Both the position numbers and the translations under genes were made by a program. Of a DNA stretch of 64,000 bases, positions 36,710 to 44,800 are shown piece by piece (the first letter of the stretch is position 1; each line of letters starts with the position of its first letter). This DNA comes from Acidimicrobiia bacterium (GTDB lineage: Bacteria > Actinomycetota > Acidimicrobiia > Spongiisociales > UBA5794), in contig JALSQW010000066.1 of assembly GCA_026985095.1 (NCBI GenBank), forward strand, positions 44,788 through 108,787, given 5' to 3'. The notes beneath the pieces are model-generated. The model saw nothing but the letters and a program-made list of their open reading frames with translations. It searched no databases and was not told the origin of the DNA.

Positions 36710-37308
36710 CTCTCCTCCTCGCCTGCGACGCGCCTCGCGAAGCGTTCAGCGTAGGCGGCGACGTCGATGCCCTCGAAGCCGTCGGGGATCTCGATGCGGA
36801 CCCCGCCGGGCAGTTCGGGATACCCGTCGAGGGCGGTGGTGGGGAACGGACCGAGGCCCTCGAATCGCTCTGCGGACCGCGGCGTGAGGACGATCACGAT
36901 CGGTGACGCCGGTCGACAGACCAGGCGGACGCCGCGGATCTGGTCGAGGTGCTTGGCCAGCGCGCGGGCCGTGGCCGTCGCCGCCCCGAAGGCCCTCCAA
37001 CCGGGATCCCGGTCGACGACGACGGCACGCGGCGTGCCGTGGATCGGCGGGCCGGGGACCCGGACGACGGCGACGGTCGGATCTGGGATCGGATCGAAGC
37101 CACCGAGGTGGTTGGGACAGCCGCCGACGAACACCTCGTCGGGTTCGAGTCGGGGGGCGGCAGCGACACACCGCACCGCCGGGATCTCGCTGAGGTCCAC
37201 GCCGAGGGCCACCAGGCCGGAGCGTATCCCGGGTCGGATCCCGCGGGAGATCAGGACGTGGCGTCCACCGGCAGCGGCGGCGACGGCGGCGGCCGTCGTC
37301 GCGGTCAC
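36706..37308 (-). CDS. Uncharacterised protein between gcvT and ppgK
   Basis: I do not recognise this 200-aa protein. It begins GTG at 37308, overlapping the gcvT stop, and its stop overlaps the ppgK start, so all three are co-translated. An internal VGGCPNHLGGFDP and the C-terminal LPGGVRIEIPDGF recall the small domain of fold-type I PLP enzymes, but no PLP lysine motif is seen. It could be a degenerate aminotransferase-like fragment or a separate family. Confidence 0.75.
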   Translation of the reverse strand: MTATTAAAVAAAAGGRHVLISRGIRPGIRSGLVALGVDLSEIPAVRCVAAAPRLEPDEVFVGGCPNHLGGFDPIPDPTVAVVRVPGPPIHGTPRAVVVDRDPGWRAFGAATATARALAKHLDQIRGVRLVCRPASPIVIVLTPRSAERFEGLGPFPTTALDGYPELPGGVRIEIPDGFEGIDVAAYAERFARRVAGEEER

Positions 37309-38348
37309 CGGGCGATGAACGGAGGGGTCACGACGTCGGCGCGGACCCAGTCCTTCCGGATGAGGATCTCGACGCTCGCGCCGTCGTACGGTGGGCTGAG
37401 GTACCCCATGCCGATCCCGCGCTCGAGGACCGGGGAGAAGTTCCCGCTGGTGACCGTGCCGTGGGAGGCGCCGCCGCGCAACGCGTGGCCGTGGCGCGGG
37501 ATCTTCCTGTCCTCCGTCTCGAAGGCGACGAGTCTCTTGGGGAGTCCCTCCCGACGTTGACGCTCCAGGGCTGCTCTGCCGACGAACTCATGGTCCCAGG
37601 AGACGACCCACTCGAGGCCGGCTTCGAGAGGCGTGGTGTCCTCGTCGAGGTCCTGGCCCCACAGCGGGTATCCCATCTCGAGGCGGAGCGTGTCCCTCGC
37701 CCCGAGACCGCAGGGTTCCGCTCCGGCGTCGACGATCGCGCCGAAGAGCGCCTCGGCGGTGGCGACCGGCACCGCGATCTCGGCTCCCCGCTCACCGGTG
37801 TAGCCGGTGCCTGCAGCCCAGAACGGATGGTCTTCGAAGGTGCCGGTCTCGACGCGGAACCGCCCGGGCATCGACCCGAGGACCCGGCGCACCACCTCGG
37901 GCGAGTCGGGACCTTGGACGGCGACCAACGCGGTCGCGTCGCGAACGGGCTCGACCGTGAGGTCGCCGGCTCCGTCCCGGAAGCGGCCGAGGATCGTATC
38001 GAAGTTCGTGCCGTTGGGCATGATCCAGTAGTCGTCGCCGGCGAAGCGCCAGACGATGATGTCGTCGACGACCCCGCCCCGGTCGTTCAACGCCATCGTG
38101 TACTGGGCTCGCCCTGGCGTGATGCTCGCGACGTCGTTGCAGAGCTGGCTTCGAACCATCTCGGTCGCCCCGGTACCGGTCACGGCGAAGCGCCCGAGGT
38201 GCGAGACGTCGAAGACCCCGACGCCCTCACGCACGGCCATGTGCTCGGCGATCACTCCCGCGTACTGGACGGGCATGGTCCAACCACCGAAATCGGTGAA
38301 GCGGGCGCCGAGCCGTTCGTGGAACGAGTGCAGCGGTGAGACGGGCAC
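37305..38348 (-). CDS. gcvT: Aminomethyltransferase, glycine cleavage T protein
   Basis: This 347-aa tetrahydrofolate-dependent enzyme acts on the aminomethyl group carried by GcvH. Family blocks: FHERLGARFTDFGGWTMPVQY, GVFDVSHLGRF, NDRGGVVDDIIVWR, a GYTGERGAEI loop and RDTLRLEMGYPLWGQD. GTG 38348. gcvH is in the window at 43799; gcvP and lpd are not. No glycine riboswitch fits the 38-bp upstream gap. Confidence 0.94.
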   Translation of the reverse strand: MPVSPLHSFHERLGARFTDFGGWTMPVQYAGVIAEHMAVREGVGVFDVSHLGRFAVTGTGATEMVRSQLCNDVASITPGRAQYTMALNDRGGVVDDIIVWRFAGDDYWIMPNGTNFDTILGRFRDGAGDLTVEPVRDATALVAVQGPDSPEVVRRVLGSMPGRFRVETGTFEDHPFWAAGTGYTGERGAEIAVPVATAEALFGAIVDAGAEPCGLGARDTLRLEMGYPLWGQDLDEDTTPLEAGLEWVVSWDHEFVGRAALERQRREGLPKRLVAFETEDRKIPRHGHALRGGASHGTVTSGNFSPVLERGIGMGYLSPPYDGASVEILIRKDWVRADVVTPPFIAR

Positions 38349-38386
38349 GATGCCTCCTCGAGGTCGGGGAACCGGAGGCTAGACGC

Positions 38387-38827
38387 TCAGCCTGCTGCCT
38401 CGTCGACGTCGGCCAGGTTGACGACCTCCGGGGGCCCGGGGATCCGAGTGGGTGCGGGAACGTCGACGTCGGGAGCCTCGAGCCCGTACTTGACCAGGAG
38501 GTTCAGGTAGTCACGTCGATAGAAGATCTTGCACCGGATGTGGGGGTACAGCTCCCGCAGGCGTCGGATCTTGCGGTTCTTCTTCGTCACGAGCTTCTGG
38601 TTCATCGTGGTGATCTCGATGTAGAGCTCGTCGTCGGGGAGGTAGAAGTCGGGCCGGAAGGAGCCGATGGGAGTGCCGTCGTCGTCCCATTCGATGACGA
38701 AGGCACGAGGCTCGTACTCCCAGGCGATGTCGTAGAAGTCCAAGAGACGAGCGAACTCCCGCTCGCTCTCGTGGGCGAACTCGATCCGGTCGGCTGGGCC
38801 GGCGGCGAGGTCGGATGCGCCGGTCAG
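38387..38827 (-). CDS. Small PD-(D/E)XK-like protein of unknown function
   Basis: Residues around FRPDFYLPDDELYIEIT resemble the PD-(D/E)XK nuclease core, followed by conserved-looking QKLVTKKNRKIRRLRELYP and YRRDYLNLLVKYGL. In-frame sequence upstream (HESEREFARLLDFYDIAWEYEP) also looks coding but contains no ATG or GTG. I extend the gene to a CTG at 38827 that overlaps the merR stop as CTGA; the first ordinary start is TTG at 38743 (118 aa). The start is therefore unsure; the gene itself is likely real. Confidence 0.65.
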   Translation of the reverse strand: MTGASDLAAGPADRIEFAHESEREFARLLDFYDIAWEYEPRAFVIEWDDDGTPIGSFRPDFYLPDDELYIEITTMNQKLVTKKNRKIRRLRELYPHIRCKIFYRRDYLNLLVKYGLEAPDVDVPAPTRIPGPPEVVNLADVDEAAG

Positions 38828-39312
38828 TTCGCCTTCGCCTCGTCGTGGGCCGAAGCGGCCGGGAGGGCGCGCTCGGGGAACAGCCGATGGATCTCACCCA
38901 CGAGCTCGTCCTGGACGGGACGCACGGCGATACCGAAGACGCCCTGTCCGCGTTGGAAGACGTCGACGACCTCGTCGGCGCTGTGGGCGGCGTAGATCGT
39001 GGTGCCGTCCGACAGGAGGGTGACGTCCTCGAGTGGGTTGTCCCGGTCGAGCTCGCCACGCAGGATGTCCATGGCCTGCCGGATCTTCTTGAGGCTCATC
39101 CCGGCGTCGAGCAGTCGCTTGACGACCTTGAGCTGGACGATGTCGGAGAACGAGTAGAGCCGCTGGCTCCCCGAGCCGTGGGCCTGCTGGATCGACGGTG
39201 CGATCAGGCCCGTCCGGGCCCAGTAATCGAGCTGCCGGTAGGTGATGCCGACCAGGTTGGTCACCTGCGGCGCTCGATAGCCGTCGACGATGGGTTGGGT
39301 CGCTTCGCCCAC
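38824..39312 (-). CDS. MerR-family transcriptional regulator
   Basis: The 162-aa protein has an N-terminal winged HTH (YRAPQVTNLVGITYRQLDYWARTGL...GSQRLYSFSDIVQL, residues ~12-62), a dimerisation helix and a C-terminal variable region. It matches the Rv1830-type MerR found next to DUF151 and ftsR in mycobacteria. GTG 39312 has GGGAGG seven bases upstream. A good promoter lies at 39379-39408. Confidence 0.9.
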   Translation of the reverse strand: MGEATQPIVDGYRAPQVTNLVGITYRQLDYWARTGLIAPSIQQAHGSGSQRLYSFSDIVQLKVVKRLLDAGMSLKKIRQAMDILRGELDRDNPLEDVTLLSDGTTIYAAHSADEVVDVFQRGQGVFGIAVRPVQDELVGEIHRLFPERALPAASAHDEAKAN

Positions 39313-39340
39313 GATAGAGCCTCCCTCTGCTGGTCCAGCC

Positions 39341-39352
39341 TACACGCTTGTA
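39341..39352. promoter_or_regulatory. Inverted repeat TACA-N4-TGTA between merR promoter and start
   Basis: TACACGCTTGTA is a 4+4 bp dyad between the -10 element and the ribosome site of the merR gene, a place where an autoregulator could bind. Evidence is symmetry and position only. Confidence 0.35.
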
Positions 39353-39378
39353 ATTCCGCCCGTCGAACTACGCGGGTG

Positions 39379-39408
39379 AAGTTAGCGACCATCGCCGCGA
39401 CTTGTCAA
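39379..39408 (-). promoter_or_regulatory. Sigma70-type promoter of merR (TTGACA-N18-TAACTT)
   Basis: On the minus strand a consensus -35 TTGACA (39403-39408) and -10 TAACTT (39379-39384) are separated by 18 bp, about 65 bp before the merR GTG. The AT-rich patch stands out in the GC-rich window. Confidence 0.6.
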
Positions 39409-39415
39409 CAATCCC

Positions 39416-39424
39416 TGTGGATAA
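39416..39424 (-). promoter_or_regulatory. Single consensus DnaA box (TTATCCACA)
   Basis: TGTGGATAA on the plus strand is an exact DnaA box reading on the minus strand. It sits just upstream of the merR -35 and 11 bp past the end of the potassium channel gene. It is isolated, so it is not an origin; DnaA control of merR is possible. Confidence 0.4.
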
Positions 39425-39435
39425 CCTCGAGCCCG

Positions 39436-40440
39436 TCAGGGTCCGAGCGCCAGCTTCCGGAACGCGTCGAGCTGCTCACTGGAACCGAGGGCGATGACGA
39501 TCTCGCCCGGTTCGAAGACCATGTCCGACGGTGGGTTGAGCCGAACCCTGGTGGGGTCCTCACCGATACCGATGACGAGGGCCCCGCCGGTGTGGTGCAG
39601 GTCGAGGTCCGCCAGGGTCTTGCCGACGATGGGCGCGTCCGGGTCGATGGTGAAGGATTCGACCCCGAACTCGACGGTCCTGCCACTGACGACGAGATCG
39701 ACGAACTCGGTGACGTCGGGTTTGAGCGCCAAGGACGCGAGCCGCTGGCCGCCGAGCGACTGGGGTGCCACCACGCGATCGGCGCCGGCGAGGTAGAGCT
39801 TCTTCTCGATGTCCTCGCCGATGGCGCGGGCCACGACCCTGACGTCGGGGTTCAAGGACTTGGCGGACAAGGCGATCACCAGGTTGTCCGAGTCCGACGC
39901 GACCGCGGAGATGACCGTCGATGCCCGTTGGATGCCGGCTCGGCGCAGCACGTCGTCCGACGTCGCATCGCCGAGGATGGCGACGGCTTCGCGTTCGATG
40001 GCGAAACCGACGCGTTCGGCATCGTCGTCGATGACGACCACATCGGCATCGGCGTGTCGCAGCGTCTCCCACGCGGTCACCCCGACCCGCCCGAACCCGC
40101 AGAGGATCACGTGCCCGTCCATGGACTCGATCGCCCGGACCATGCGTCTGCGCTCCCTTCGACCCTGGACCAACCGTTCCACGCCGTACTCGAGGCCCGC
40201 ATAGCCAGTGTAGAGAGCAGCTCCGGTGCCGATCGTGATGATCCCGAGGGTCCACAGCCGGGCGCCGGTGCCGTAGGGGCCGCCGATCTCGGAGAAGCCG
40301 ACCGTGGTGATGGTGATCACCGTCATGTAGATGGCGTCCCACACGTGCAGGTCGGTGAGGACGAGGTAACCGATGGGTCCCACGGCGAGGACCACTGCGA
40401 CGACCATCAGCCCCGCCTTCAGCGAGACGGGCATCCTCAC
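39436..40440 (-). CDS. Two-TM potassium channel with RCK (TrkA-N/TrkA-C) domains
   Basis: The 334-aa protein has two helices (residues ~7-27 and ~60-85) flanking a pore loop with the selectivity filter TVGFSE, then a Rossmann RCK domain starting HVILCGFGRVG (~109) and a TrkA-C domain at the end. This is the MthK layout, probably a ligand-gated K+ channel. GTG 40440 overlaps the DUF151 gene stop (GTGA). Confidence 0.92.
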   Translation of the reverse strand: MRMPVSLKAGLMVVAVVLAVGPIGYLVLTDLHVWDAIYMTVITITTVGFSEIGGPYGTGARLWTLGIITIGTGAALYTGYAGLEYGVERLVQGRRERRRMVRAIESMDGHVILCGFGRVGVTAWETLRHADADVVVIDDDAERVGFAIEREAVAILGDATSDDVLRRAGIQRASTVISAVASDSDNLVIALSAKSLNPDVRVVARAIGEDIEKKLYLAGADRVVAPQSLGGQRLASLALKPDVTEFVDLVVSGRTVEFGVESFTIDPDAPIVGKTLADLDLHHTGGALVIGIGEDPTRVRLNPPSDMVFEPGEIVIALGSSEQLDAFRKLALGP

Positions 40441-40937
40441 GACGTGGAGCCGGCCTCGAAGTCCTCCGGGGTGACCTCGTCGAGGAACTCCCGGAACTTC
40501 TCGATCTCCTCTTCCTCGGTCTCGTCGTGGATCTGCACGCCGGCCTCGTCGAGGAGGGCTCGTTCGGCGAGAACGGGGGCGCCGGTCCGGGCTGCCAGCG
40601 CGATGGCGTCCGACGGCCGGGACGACACGACCACCTCGGTGCCGTCGGACGCGACGAGCACGAGATCCGCGAAGAACGTGCCCTCGCGCAGTTCGGTGAT
40701 GACGATGCGCTCCACCCTGGCCCCGAGGGCCGCGACCACGTCTCGGAGCAGGTCGTGGGTCATCGGGCGGGCGGGTTCGACCCCTTCGAGCGCCAGGGCG
40801 ATGGCGGTCGCTTCGGCCGTACCGATCCAGATGGGGAGGTAGCGGTCGCCTTCGCGTTCACGCAGGAGAAGGATCGGCGTGTTGGTCGGCAGCTCGATCC
40901 GGACCCCGATCAGCTCGAGAAGGACCTGGTCGCTCAT
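40437..40937 (-). CDS. DUF151 bifunctional nuclease-family protein
   Basis: The 166-aa protein has the DUF151 core: PILLLREREGDRYLPIWIG, EATAIALALEG, RPMTHDLL, and SSRPSDAIALAARTGAPV, with an acidic C-terminal tail. Homologues act as nucleases in plants, and Rv1829 in M. tuberculosis is at the same syntenic place. It starts at ATG 40937. The gap 40938-40965 holds nothing. Confidence 0.9.
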   Translation of the reverse strand: MSDQVLLELIGVRIELPTNTPILLLREREGDRYLPIWIGTAEATAIALALEGVEPARPMTHDLLRDVVAALGARVERIVITELREGTFFADLVLVASDGTEVVVSSRPSDAIALAARTGAPVLAERALLDEAGVQIHDETEEEEIEKFREFLDEVTPEDFEAGSTS

Positions 40938-40965
40938 ACCGTTGAGCCTATCACCGCGGGGTCCG

Positions 40966-41553
40966 CTATCGGCGGGGTCGGGCGGAGGTCGGAGCGGCGT
41001 AGGCGACGTCGGCGAACGCCTCGGGGTCGTCCCGGAACCCGTTGAGGTCCATCACCGCCCAGATCGAACGGAGGTTGCGGAACCGCCCCTCCCAGTCCAT
41101 GCCGTATCCGAGGAGGAACTCGTCGCCGACCTCGAACCCCCGGTACTCGACGGGGACGTCGACGATCCGGCGTGCGGTCTTATCCAGGAGGGCTACGGTC
41201 CGGACCGTCGATGCGCCCCGGGCGGCGAGGATCCTCCGCAGCGTGGTGAGGGTCAGGCCGGTGTCGACGATGTCTTCGACGATGAGCACGTCCCTGCCGT
41301 CGACGGGAACGGACAGGTCCATCTCGATGCCGACCCGCCCGTCGTGCCCGAAGCGTGTCAGGGACAGGAAGTCCACTTCGATCCGAGGATGGAGGTGCCG
41401 GCCGAGGTCGGTCAGGAACGGCACGCTCCCCTTGAGGACCCCGACGACGACCGGTTCACGGTCCCGGTAGTCGGCGTCGATCTGTGCACCGAGCTGGGCG
41501 ACACGATCGCGCAGCGTCGACTCGGCGACGATCTCGACGCATGACGGGCTCAC
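40966..41553 (-). CDS. hpt: Hypoxanthine phosphoribosyltransferase
   Basis: This 195-aa purine-salvage enzyme has VVGVLKGSVPFLTDL, the PRPP loop VLIVEDIVDTGLTL and the base-contact YGMDWEGRFRNL. GTG 41553 overlaps the stop of the D,D-carboxypeptidase gene (GTGA). Together with add this gives hypoxanthine salvage in the window. Confidence 0.95.
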   Translation of the reverse strand: MSPSCVEIVAESTLRDRVAQLGAQIDADYRDREPVVVGVLKGSVPFLTDLGRHLHPRIEVDFLSLTRFGHDGRVGIEMDLSVPVDGRDVLIVEDIVDTGLTLTTLRRILAARGASTVRTVALLDKTARRIVDVPVEYRGFEVGDEFLLGYGMDWEGRFRNLRSIWAVMDLNGFRDDPEAFADVAYAAPTSARPRR

Positions 41554-42602
41554 GAGTCTCCTTCGACGACCCCGGGAAGCGCCTCCTTCAACCACGAGCC
41601 GAACTCCCGCGACCGGGGAAGGTCCGCCAGCGACGACATCGCCCACCGTCCGTTGTCGAGTCTCGGCATGGCGTACAGACGGCGTTCGTGTCCCTCGGTC
41701 AGTTCGAGGTCCGTGGGAGGCAAGCCGCCGCCGCCTTGCTCGGCGTAGAAGGGTCGCAGCATCCGGTCCCGCAGACCGTAGGTGGCGAACCCCCATTCGA
41801 GGAGCTCTCGGGTGTCGGCGAAGTGGTCCTTGGATCCCATGACGACGGTCATGAGCGTCCGGGGACCTCGTTCGGCGACCCCGAGGAGGACCTTGTCTGC
41901 CCATGGGGTGTCGCCGGTCTTGAGGCCGACGACACCCGGGTACGCCCCCAGGAGCCGGTTGGTGTTCTTGAGATGCTTGGACTGTCCGGTCGAGTCGGCC
42001 GCGGTCTTGACGAGCTTGATGGAGGCGATCCGCCCGATGTCGGGGTAGTCGCGGGAGGCCTTGATGAGGGTGAGGAGGTCGTTGGCGGTCGAGAAGTGCT
42101 GCTCGTCGTCGAGCCCGTTGGGGTTGGCGAACCGGGTGTCGTTCATGCCCAGTTCGCGAGCCTTGGCGTTCATCTTGGCGACGAAAGCGTCGACGGAGCC
42201 TCCTCCGACGTGGGCCGCGAGCGTCAGGGCGGCGTCGTTGCCGGAGCGGACGAGCATCGCCACGAGCAGGTCGTTGACGGTCATCCGGTCGCCGGCGACG
42301 AGCCCGGCGACCGAGCCCCTGGTCCTCGTGGCGAACGCCGGGACCTCGACGATGTCGTCCGGTGAGGCGTTCTCGAGCACGACGATGGCGGTCATGACCT
42401 TGGTGACCGATGCCATGGAGCGTCGGTCGTTGGCGTTCCAACTCGCGAGGACGACGTCGGCTGTCGCGTCGTACACGATCCATTCGGGGGCCGAGACGTC
42501 GGGCAGCGCGGGATCGTCCTGCGGGTACGCAGGGACGGGCCCTCCCACCGGCACGGCGAGCGCGGCGGCGAGGGCGAGCGAGGTGAGCGTGGTGGCGATC
42601 AT
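41550..42602 (-). CDS. D-alanyl-D-alanine carboxypeptidase (PBP5-type)
   Basis: This 350-aa secreted S11 peptidase trims cell-wall pentapeptides. It has a signal peptide (residues 1-26), SxxK as SVTK near 66, SxN as SGN near 120 and KTG near 226. ATG 42602 overlaps the ftsR stop (ATGA), so it is co-translated with this regulator. No C-terminal membrane anchor is evident. Confidence 0.94.
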   Translation of the reverse strand: MIATTLTSLALAAALAVPVGGPVPAYPQDDPALPDVSAPEWIVYDATADVVLASWNANDRRSMASVTKVMTAIVVLENASPDDIVEVPAFATRTRGSVAGLVAGDRMTVNDLLVAMLVRSGNDAALTLAAHVGGGSVDAFVAKMNAKARELGMNDTRFANPNGLDDEQHFSTANDLLTLIKASRDYPDIGRIASIKLVKTAADSTGQSKHLKNTNRLLGAYPGVVGLKTGDTPWADKVLLGVAERGPRTLMTVVMGSKDHFADTRELLEWGFATYGLRDRMLRPFYAEQGGGGLPPTDLELTEGHERRLYAMPRLDNGRWAMSSLADLPRSREFGSWLKEALPGVVEGDS

Positions 42603-43312
42603 TGTCGTTCGAGGAGCCTGCGGAGCCTACCGCGCACCAACGCTTCTTCGAGTTGGGTGGCGGCTTCGGCGCAGTCGGCGAGGATCTCGGCGGCCTTGCG
42701 GCGGTTGTCCGGGTTCCGGTGGCGCAGCAACGGAGCGGCGAGCTGTCCGAGCAGGTCGGTCTGACGGTCCGCCGCGAGCCGGATCGTGCGCAGGTGTCTG
42801 ACCTCGAGACCGCGGGTGAGGAGACGATGCGCCGCCTTGGCGATCACGAGGTCGTCGTCGCGGAACACGGCCGAGCCGTCGGGGAGCTCGAAGGGCTCCA
42901 ACACCCCTTGGTCGACGAGCGCGTCGAGCTGTTCGGCCGACAGCCCGGACGATCGCATCAGCTCTCGAGGGGTCAACGACACGCCGGAGGACGCGAAGTA
43001 GGCCTCCGGGGGCGGCCCGGACTCGGGGGGAACCGGCGACTCTTCACCGTGTTCCCACGCCACGAGCTTGGACTTGATCACCTTGAGCGGCAGATAGTGG
43101 TCGCGCTGTTCGCGCAGGATGTACTCGATGCGGCGCACGTCGTCTTCGGTGAAGATGCGGTACCCGGAGGCCGAACGCTGGGGCTCGATCAGTCCCCGGG
43201 ACTCGAGGAACCGGATCTTGGAGACGGTGATCTCGGGGAACTCGGGCTTGAGGAGGTTGATGACCTCGCCGATGCTGCGGGTCCTCGCGGCACGGAGGTG
43301 GGGCCGGGTCAT
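42599..43312 (-). CDS. ftsR: MerR-family regulator FtsR
   Basis: The 237-aa protein has an N-terminal MerR HTH (SIGEVINLLKPEFPEITVSKIRFLESRGLIEP, residues ~13-45) and a long C-terminal region. It matches actinobacterial FtsR/Rv1828, which controls ftsZ expression in corynebacteria, and has the expected neighbours garA and gcvH. ATG 43312 overlaps the FHA gene stop. Confidence 0.92.
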   Translation of the reverse strand: MTRPHLRAARTRSIGEVINLLKPEFPEITVSKIRFLESRGLIEPQRSASGYRIFTEDDVRRIEYILREQRDHYLPLKVIKSKLVAWEHGEESPVPPESGPPPEAYFASSGVSLTPRELMRSSGLSAEQLDALVDQGVLEPFELPDGSAVFRDDDLVIAKAAHRLLTRGLEVRHLRTIRLAADRQTDLLGQLAAPLLRHRNPDNRRKAAEILADCAEAATQLEEALVRGRLRRLLERQ

Positions 43313-43722
43313 GTGCCGTTCGAGCCCTTGGCGACCACGAGATGGAACTTGCCGATGAAGATCTGATCGCCGGGGGCGAGCTGGGCCGAGTCGACCCGGA
43401 CACCGTTGACGTAGGTGCCGTTGGTGGACCCGACGTCCCTGACGGCGAGACCGTCGGGCCCGACGTGGAAGATGGCGTGATGGCGCGAGACGGTGACGTC
43501 GCCGAGGTAGATGTCGGCCTCGGGGTCCCGGCCGGCGGTCGTCTCACCTTCGCCCAGGACGTAGGTCAGCCCTGCCTGCGGTCCGCTCTCGACCACCAGC
43601 GCCCACCCGAAAGCGCCCGCGACCCTGCGCCCGGTGGGCGCGACCTCGGTGCCTCCGGGCTCGAACGCGATGGTCGGCTCGTGCTCGACCGGGACGCCCT
43701 CGTCGATGGGTCGTTCGTTCAT
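43309..43722 (-). CDS. garA: FHA-domain protein GarA-like
   Basis: The 137-aa protein has a C-terminal FHA domain (residues ~45-130) with the phosphothreonine-binding residues in TAGRDPEADIYL, VSRHHA and STNGTYVNG. GarA controls glutamate and TCA flux and is phosphorylated by PknB/PknG at an ETTS motif. That motif is not visible here; the N-terminal tail has a Thr in HEPTIAFEP instead. Confidence 0.9.
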   Translation of the reverse strand: MNERPIDEGVPVEHEPTIAFEPGGTEVAPTGRRVAGAFGWALVVESGPQAGLTYVLGEGETTAGRDPEADIYLGDVTVSRHHAIFHVGPDGLAVRDVGSTNGTYVNGVRVDSAQLAPGDQIFIGKFHLVVAKGSNGT

Positions 43723-43742
43723 GGACCCATCGTAGCCCGACC

Positions 43743-43759
43743 CTCAACCGAAGGTTGAG
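43743..43759. promoter_or_regulatory. Inverted repeat CTCAACC-GAA-GGTTGAG upstream of garA
   Basis: A perfect 7-bp stem with a 3-nt loop lies 20 bp upstream of the garA ATG. It may be an operator or an mRNA hairpin. Confidence 0.4.
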
Positions 43760-43768
43760 ACTTCTGGC

Positions 43769-43797
43769 CTGTCACCGGCCGCCTAGGCCGGTGACAG
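43769..43797 (-). terminator. 12-bp perfect stem-loop after gcvH
   Basis: CTGTCACCGGCC and GGCCGGTGACAG pair perfectly around a 5-nt loop, beginning 2 bp after the gcvH stop. There is no T-run, so it may work as a GC-type terminator or RNA-stability element rather than a classical terminator. Confidence 0.5.
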
Positions 43798-43798
43798 C

Positions 43799-44188
43799 TC
43801 AGGGTTGACCTTCGAGGAAGGTCTCGTAGGCGGCGGCGTCCATGAGGTCGTCGAGGGTCGCGCCTTCGCCGGGCTCGAAGATCGCGAACCATCCTTCGCC
43901 GTAGGGATCCTGGTTGACGAGCTCGGGGTTCTCCTCGAGCTTCGCGTTGACCTCGACGACGGTTCCGGCGATCGGGGCGTAGACGTCGGATACCGATTTG
44001 GTGGACTCCACCTCGGCGAATGCCTCTCCCGCCTCGGCGGTCCGGCCGACCTCGGGGAGCTCGACGTAGACGATGTCGCCGAGGGCGTCCTGGGCGTAGT
44101 CCGAGATGCCCATCCGCACCCGCCCGTCGGGTTCGAGCCTGGCCCATTCGTGGTTCTCGGCGTACCTGAGGTCCGCGGGGATGTTCAC
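43799..44188 (-). CDS. gcvH: Glycine cleavage system H protein
   Basis: This 129-aa lipoyl carrier has HEWARLEPDGRVRMGISDYAQDALGDIVYVELP and the lipoylated Lys64 in VESTKSVSDVYAP. It shuttles the aminomethyl group between GcvP, GcvT and Lpd. It sits between pgsA and garA as in M. tuberculosis. Confidence 0.95.
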   Translation of the reverse strand: MNIPADLRYAENHEWARLEPDGRVRMGISDYAQDALGDIVYVELPEVGRTAEAGEAFAEVESTKSVSDVYAPIAGTVVEVNAKLEENPELVNQDPYGEGWFAIFEPGEGATLDDLMDAAAYETFLEGQP

Positions 44189-44215
44189 CGTCCGCTCCTG
44201 TTCTCCCGGGTCCGG

Positions 44216-44800
44216 TCAGCTTACCTGCTCACCGCCGTCGCTCCCGACGCCCCCGACGGCGACGCGCATGTCGGTCAGGTACTGCACGCCGACGGCGTAG
44301 TACGCCACGAGGCCGGGCACGCCGACCAGATAGGCCGCCGCGACGAGGCCGGGGAGCTGGAACCCGCGTCCGAGGTAGAAGCCGGTGATCGAGAAGTAGA
44401 GCAACAGCGTGGCGAGCTTCCCCAATCGGCGCACGTCGAGCCGCCTGACGCCACGGGTCCACCCGTACAGCGCGCCGATGCCGATGAGTGCCTCACGGAC
44501 GATGAGCGCCCAAGCGAACCACGACGGAAGGACCCCGACGACGAGGCCGACGACGACCGAGACCGCGACGGCGAGCCGATCGGCGAGCGGGTCGAGGAAC
44601 GTGCCGAGCTCGGTGACCTGGCCGAGCCGTCGAGCGAGGTACCCATCGATCCAGTCGGTTCCCCCGATGATCCCGAGCAGCACCCCGGCCCATCCGATCT
44701 GGTCGGCGCCGAACACGAGCCAGACGAACACGGCGACGAGCCCGAGGCGGCTCAGCGAGATGAGGTTCGGCAGGTTGAGCGCCTGCCGCGCCAGGCTCAT
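44216..44800 (-). CDS. pgsA: CDP-diacylglycerol-glycerol-3-phosphate 3-phosphatidyltransferase-like protein
   Basis: The 194-aa membrane protein has the full CDP-alcohol motif (DWIDGYLARRLGQVTELGTFLDPLADR) and about five helices. It is the second family member in the window. The N-terminal LNLPNLISLSRLGLV and the pgsA2-gcvH-garA context favour phosphatidylglycerophosphate synthesis. ATG 44800 overlaps the preceding gene stop. Confidence 0.9.
   Translation of the reverse strand: MSLARQALNLPNLISLSRLGLVAVFVWLVFGADQIGWAGVLLGIIGGTDWIDGYLARRLGQVTELGTFLDPLADRLAVAVSVVVGLVVGVLPSWFAWALIVREALIGIGALYGWTRGVRRLDVRRLGKLATLLLYFSITGFYLGRGFQLPGLVAAAYLVGVPGLVAYYAVGVQYLTDMRVAVGGVGSDGGEQVS

Noticed and set aside
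38349..38386. Glycine riboswitch upstream of gcvT
   Set aside because: The gap is only 38 bp and shows no aptamer-like pairing; the region upstream of gcvH is also too short.
39416..39424. Replication origin
   Set aside because: Only one DnaA box is present, with no AT-rich unwinding region and no dnaA, dnaN or gyr genes nearby.
43723..43798. Intrinsic terminator with certainty after gcvH
   Set aside because: The stem is perfect but no T-run follows on the minus strand, so it is reported as a stem-loop with moderate confidence.
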